Part shown: positions 61,319 to 64,000 of the stretch, one piece after another | Layout: every line of letters begins with the position of its first letter | Position numbering within the stretch: the first letter of the stretch is position 1 | Assembly: GCF_052117125.1 (NCBI RefSeq) | Contig: NZ_JBQKJT010000001.1 | Coordinates: 62,001-126,000 of the forward strand | Source: Avoscillospira_A sp052117125 | Lineage (GTDB): Bacteria; Bacillota; Clostridia; Oscillospirales; Oscillospiraceae | Direction of reading: 5' to 3' | DNA: 64,000 bases | Position numbers and translations under genes: made by a program | The notes under the pieces: generated by a model | Told to the model about the DNA's origin: nothing | What the model saw: only the letters and a program-made list of their open reading frames with translations | Database searches by the model: none

Positions 61319-62917
61319 TTACGCGGTATATCCGAATTTGGACAGCAGCCAGGCCACCTCGTCATCGTTGAGCTGGAGGGACGTCTGTTTCCGATACTCC
61401 TCGATGGCCTTGCGGGCAAAATTGGGGTCGTTCCGGTTCAGCGATGTGTCGCGCATCTCCAGAATGTTGTTGTACAGCTGCATCACCTTCGATTCGTTGA
61501 CACCAACCTCCCCCTTGGCCATGCGCCGCTCCAAATCCTGGGCCATGTTCTGGGAAATTCCGTCGCCGTAGCCCAGGCCCTTGAAATAGGCCACCGCCGC
61601 CGAATAGGTCCGGCATCCGGCCCGGTAGGCGTCCACCACCGGGTCGCCGCTGCTGCTGGCGCTGCTGCCGGTACTGCCCTTACTGCCGGACGAGGACCCG
61701 CCGGAAGATGGCCGCGCGGATGAGCCGGACGACGTCCCCGCAGACGCGCTGGAAGCCACTGTGCTGTCGATCTTGGTATTGGCCGCCTGCCAGGCGGCCT
61801 CCATCTGGGCGATCTTGTCCTCGTCCCAGCCCATGAGCTTGCCGTAGGCGCTGTAATCGCCCTGTTTCATCAGAGTTTCCGCCGCTTCCAGGTCCTTTTT
61901 ATACTGGTCCTGCTGTTGCTCGTACTGCCACTGATCCTGGGTCAGACCCCATTCCCGGTCCTTGTAATACTGGTCCAGCAGGGTCTGGTACTGCTTCAGC
62001 GACTGGGACGCGTTGAACTGGCTCTGATTCTGCAATGCCTGGTCCACCCGGACCGCTTCCTCATACAGCGCCTTGAACCGCTCGTAATCGTTGTCGGCCT
62101 GGGCCTCCACCAGGGCGTTCTCGTACTCCTTGGCCAGCAACGTCCGCTGGCGCTCAATCTCAGCGTTGGCCGCGCTTTCCGCTGCCTGCAAGGTGCCCAG
62201 ATTGCTCTGGAGCTGGGTGGCATAGCTCAGGGCCGCCTGGCCCGCCGTGCCGCTGTTGAGACCGTAGGCCGCCGCCGTTTCATTGAATCGCTGCTGCGAC
62301 AATGCCGACTGGGCCGCCGTATCGTTGCGGGCCGACTGGTAATTGCTCCCCAGCTTCCCCTGCTCCGCCTCCAGACTGGAGAGGTTGTTTTCATAGGCCT
62401 CTTTCAGCGCCGCTTTCTGGGCTTCCAGCTGGGCCTTGTACATCTCCTCCAGCTTCTGGCTCTGGTCCTGGGGCTGGTAGGAGATCTGACCGTTCTGCGG
62501 CAGCTGAAACTGGGGATACTCCTCAAAGGTCTGGCCCGCCTGGCCCACCCACACGCCGTTGTTATAGGTGACGTTGCCGCCCAGCAGCTCAGCCAACTGC
62601 TGGTTCTGCTGGTGGAGCCGGTCCCGTTCGGCGTCGGTGGTGGCATCCCACCAGGCGGCGGAATTGGAATTCATCTGGTCGATGATGGCCTGTTGGAACG
62701 AGTTATTGGCCGTAATGCCGCTGGCCGAACCGGAAAAATCATTGGGCCGGGGCGTGCCGATGGACACGCCCCAGCCGCTGGAGGAGGAACTGCCGGAAGA
62801 CGGCCGCGAGGAGGAACTGGACGAGGAACTGGAGGACGAGCCGCCGGTGGCCGCGTTGATGGCGCCGGAAATGACGCTGCCGATGGTATTGCCGATGATG
62901 CTGCCGAAAATACCCAT
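61319..62917 (-). CDS. Phage virion-associated protein, serine-rich with long coiled coil
   Basis: 532 residues. A hydrophobic Gly-rich start (MGIFGSIIGNTIGSVISGAINAATGG) is followed by poly-Ser linkers (about 26-48), then Gln/Glu/Ala-rich helices (about 150-350) and a second Ser/Gly linker (about 385-425). A C-terminal helical domain with DDEVAWLLSKFGYTA follows. The layout resembles internal or ejection proteins of podovirus-like phages, but I cannot name a family. It lies 18 bases after the next virion gene, with the same orientation. Confidence 0.7.
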   Translation of the reverse strand: MGIFGSIIGNTIGSVISGAINAATGGSSSSSSSSSSSRPSSGSSSSSGWGVSIGTPRPNDFSGSASGITANNSFQQAIIDQMNSNSAAWWDATTDAERDRLHQQNQQLAELLGGNVTYNNGVWVGQAGQTFEEYPQFQLPQNGQISYQPQDQSQKLEEMYKAQLEAQKAALKEAYENNLSSLEAEQGKLGSNYQSARNDTAAQSALSQQRFNETAAAYGLNSGTAGQAALSYATQLQSNLGTLQAAESAANAEIERQRTLLAKEYENALVEAQADNDYERFKALYEEAVRVDQALQNQSQFNASQSLKQYQTLLDQYYKDREWGLTQDQWQYEQQQDQYKKDLEAAETLMKQGDYSAYGKLMGWDEDKIAQMEAAWQAANTKIDSTVASSASAGTSSGSSARPSSGGSSSGSKGSTGSSASSSGDPVVDAYRAGCRTYSAAVAYFKGLGYGDGISQNMAQDLERRMAKGEVGVNESKVMQLYNNILEMRDTSLNRNDPNFARKAIEEYRKQTSLQLNDDEVAWLLSKFGYTA

Positions 62918-62935
62918 AGAATGTCTCCTTTCGTA

Positions 62936-63355
62936 TCAGGCGTTAAGCCCGCCGTAGGCCGGGGGGATCGTCTCCCAGACCGACGGCAGGTTGGCTCCCA
63001 GCTGATAGCGCAGCTCCGCATACCGCTGGGAGAAATAGTTTGCCAGGGCGTCGTTTTCGCCCAGGAGCAGATGGGCCGCCAGACCATAGGGCAGAATGCC
63101 CTGGGCCACGCCGTCATCCAGCCCCACATCCTGGTCCATGGCGGTGATCTCCGGCGGAATGGGGCGTTTGCCGTCGTCGGTGTGAACGTAGGTGTCGGAG
63201 ATGGGATAGACCTCATGGCGCAGGACGTTGAGAATGGACAACGTCCGGAATTCATATTCCCGGGTGTCGGTGGTCTGGGTTTTGCCGGTGCTTTCGTTCT
63301 GCTCATCCATCAGATGGATGGCCCGGTCGAAAATCCATTGGGCTGTGGTGGACAA
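62936..63355 (-). CDS. Phage structural protein (connector-like)
   Basis: 139 residues; AAGGAGGTCGCAAC lies before the ATG. The pattern AQWIFDRAIHLMDEQNE, then EYEFRTLSILNVLRHEVYPISD, then LDDGVAQGILPYGLAAHLLLGENDALANYFSQRYAEL is a helical protein like head-tail adaptors of Clostridia prophages. The exact role is inference. Confidence 0.65.
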   Translation of the reverse strand: MSTTAQWIFDRAIHLMDEQNESTGKTQTTDTREYEFRTLSILNVLRHEVYPISDTYVHTDDGKRPIPPEITAMDQDVGLDDGVAQGILPYGLAAHLLLGENDALANYFSQRYAELRYQLGANLPSVWETIPPAYGGLNA

Positions 63356-63424
63356 GTTGCGACCTCCTTTCTAAGATGGGTGGATGGTACCGAAGGAACT
63401 GGTGCGCCGCGGCGGGGGCAGGCC

Positions 63425-64000
63425 CTACTTGACATACCCTGTATACCGCACGCGGATGTCCACCCCCAGTACCGTGGTGGTGGCTGCCACATCGTTGATC
63501 TCCAGCACCAGCTTATAAAAGGCGAATTTCTTCACCTTCAGCTTCACCCGCTCGATCTGGGGGTTGCGGTTGGTGATAAACGAAAAATGGCGGAAATCCA
63601 TGGACGTAAACGTTGCCAGCTGCATGGGCACGTATTTGACCGTATAGGTGCTGCGTTTATCGGTCCGGGCGGTGATATACAGCCGGGCATTGCTGTCGGG
63701 CTTGATGCTGACCCACAGAATCGTCGAATACTTCCGGCGAAAATCGGCGTCGAAATCCATGTTGCCGCTCTCCCAGCGGCAGGGGATGGGCTGGCCGTCG
63801 TCGCTGCGCTCCTCATAGGTGAAGCTGCACACCCGGCCGTCGCTGAGGCCGAAATACACCGCCGCCCCCGCCCGGACGGCGCAGAACACCGGCAGACCCG
63901 TATACCGGTACCACACGTCGCCGCCGCTGTCGTACTGGTACCGGTGGACCAGCGTGGTCCCCGCCGCGTCGTTGAGAAACACATAGTATTCCTGCTCCCG
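63425..64000 (-). CDS. Phage structural protein, C-terminal part (5' truncated by window edge)
   Basis: The 191 residues in the window read open to the right edge. Repeated beta-rich motifs (GLPVFCAVRAGAAVYFGLSDGRVCSF, then CRWESGNMDFDADFRRKYSTILWVSIKPDSNARLYI) suggest a beta-propeller or tail-hub domain. In similar prophages this protein precedes the connector gene. Probably a tail or DNA-stabilization protein; the N-terminal part is missing. Confidence 0.65.
   Translation of the reverse strand, partial: REQEYYVFLNDAAGTTLVHRYQYDSGGDVWYRYTGLPVFCAVRAGAAVYFGLSDGRVCSFTYEERSDDGQPIPCRWESGNMDFDADFRRKYSTILWVSIKPDSNARLYITARTDKRSTYTVKYVPMQLATFTSMDFRHFSFITNRNPQIERVKLKVKKFAFYKLVLEINDVAATTTVLGVDIRVRYTGYVK

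Overview
This window is a high-GC Firmicutes chromosome segment, most likely from a spore-forming gut member of the Oscillospiraceae (class Clostridia). The evidence is Gram-positive PolC, Spo0A, SigH, a sigma-K fragment, type III glutamine synthetase, the MEP isoprenoid genes dxr and ispG inside the pyrH-frr-uppS-cdsA-rseP-polC cluster, and RuvABC.

Region 1-5.5 kb is the right part of an integrated mobile element that is poorer in GC at its left. It holds the 3' end of a relaxase gene, small regulators (two Xre-type, one HTH_16), a SLOG-fold protein, a group II intron remnant, a cupin, and a 606-residue large serine recombinase. The recombinase stop codon lies exactly where a 3' fragment of sigK begins. 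The layout is that of a skin-like element interrupting sigK, but with mobilization genes as cargo. The 5' half of sigK should lie left of the window.

Region 6-10.3 kb has an ArsR-controlled ferredoxin/4Fe-4S membrane protein operon, a divergent PfkB-family sugar kinase, and a membrane-anchored phosphodiester glycosidase. Region 10.4-21.3 kb is the minus-strand essential cluster pyrH-frr-uppS-cdsA-dxr-rseP-ispG-polC, interrupted between cdsA and dxr by a repeat. Region 21.6-36.8 kb has glnS, a GH25 lysozyme, CapA, dCMP deaminase, a GNAT, an ABC exporter, a PadR/DUF2812 pair, diaminopropionate ammonia-lyase, and a divergent J-protein/Hsp70 pair resembling DjlC/HscC. Region 36.9-45 kb has three tRNA-Leu(CAG) genes, serA, a MarR/OYE pair, DAHP synthase behind an aromatic-rich leader peptide with terminator and antiterminator, a phosphopantetheinyl transferase, a zinc-ribbon protein, sigH and glmM. 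Region 45.5-58.4 kb has ruvCAB, glnN, a DUF421/DUF4363 pair, an MCP gene broken by an in-frame stop, nrdR, a DUF6514 protein, spo0A and feoAB.

From 58.8 kb to the end lies one edge of a prophage. It has an ImmA/repressor unit, a bidirectional switch with three matching 16-bp operators, short early genes, and minus-strand virion genes running off the window.

The main non-coding feature is a dispersed family of structured intergenic repeats, at about a dozen loci and mostly directly 3' of genes. The stems differ between copies but keep pairing, while loops and linkers stay constant. Some copies carry tandem arrays of 25-bp hairpin units. A separate palindrome family with a GGATTCC...GGAATCC core often accompanies them.
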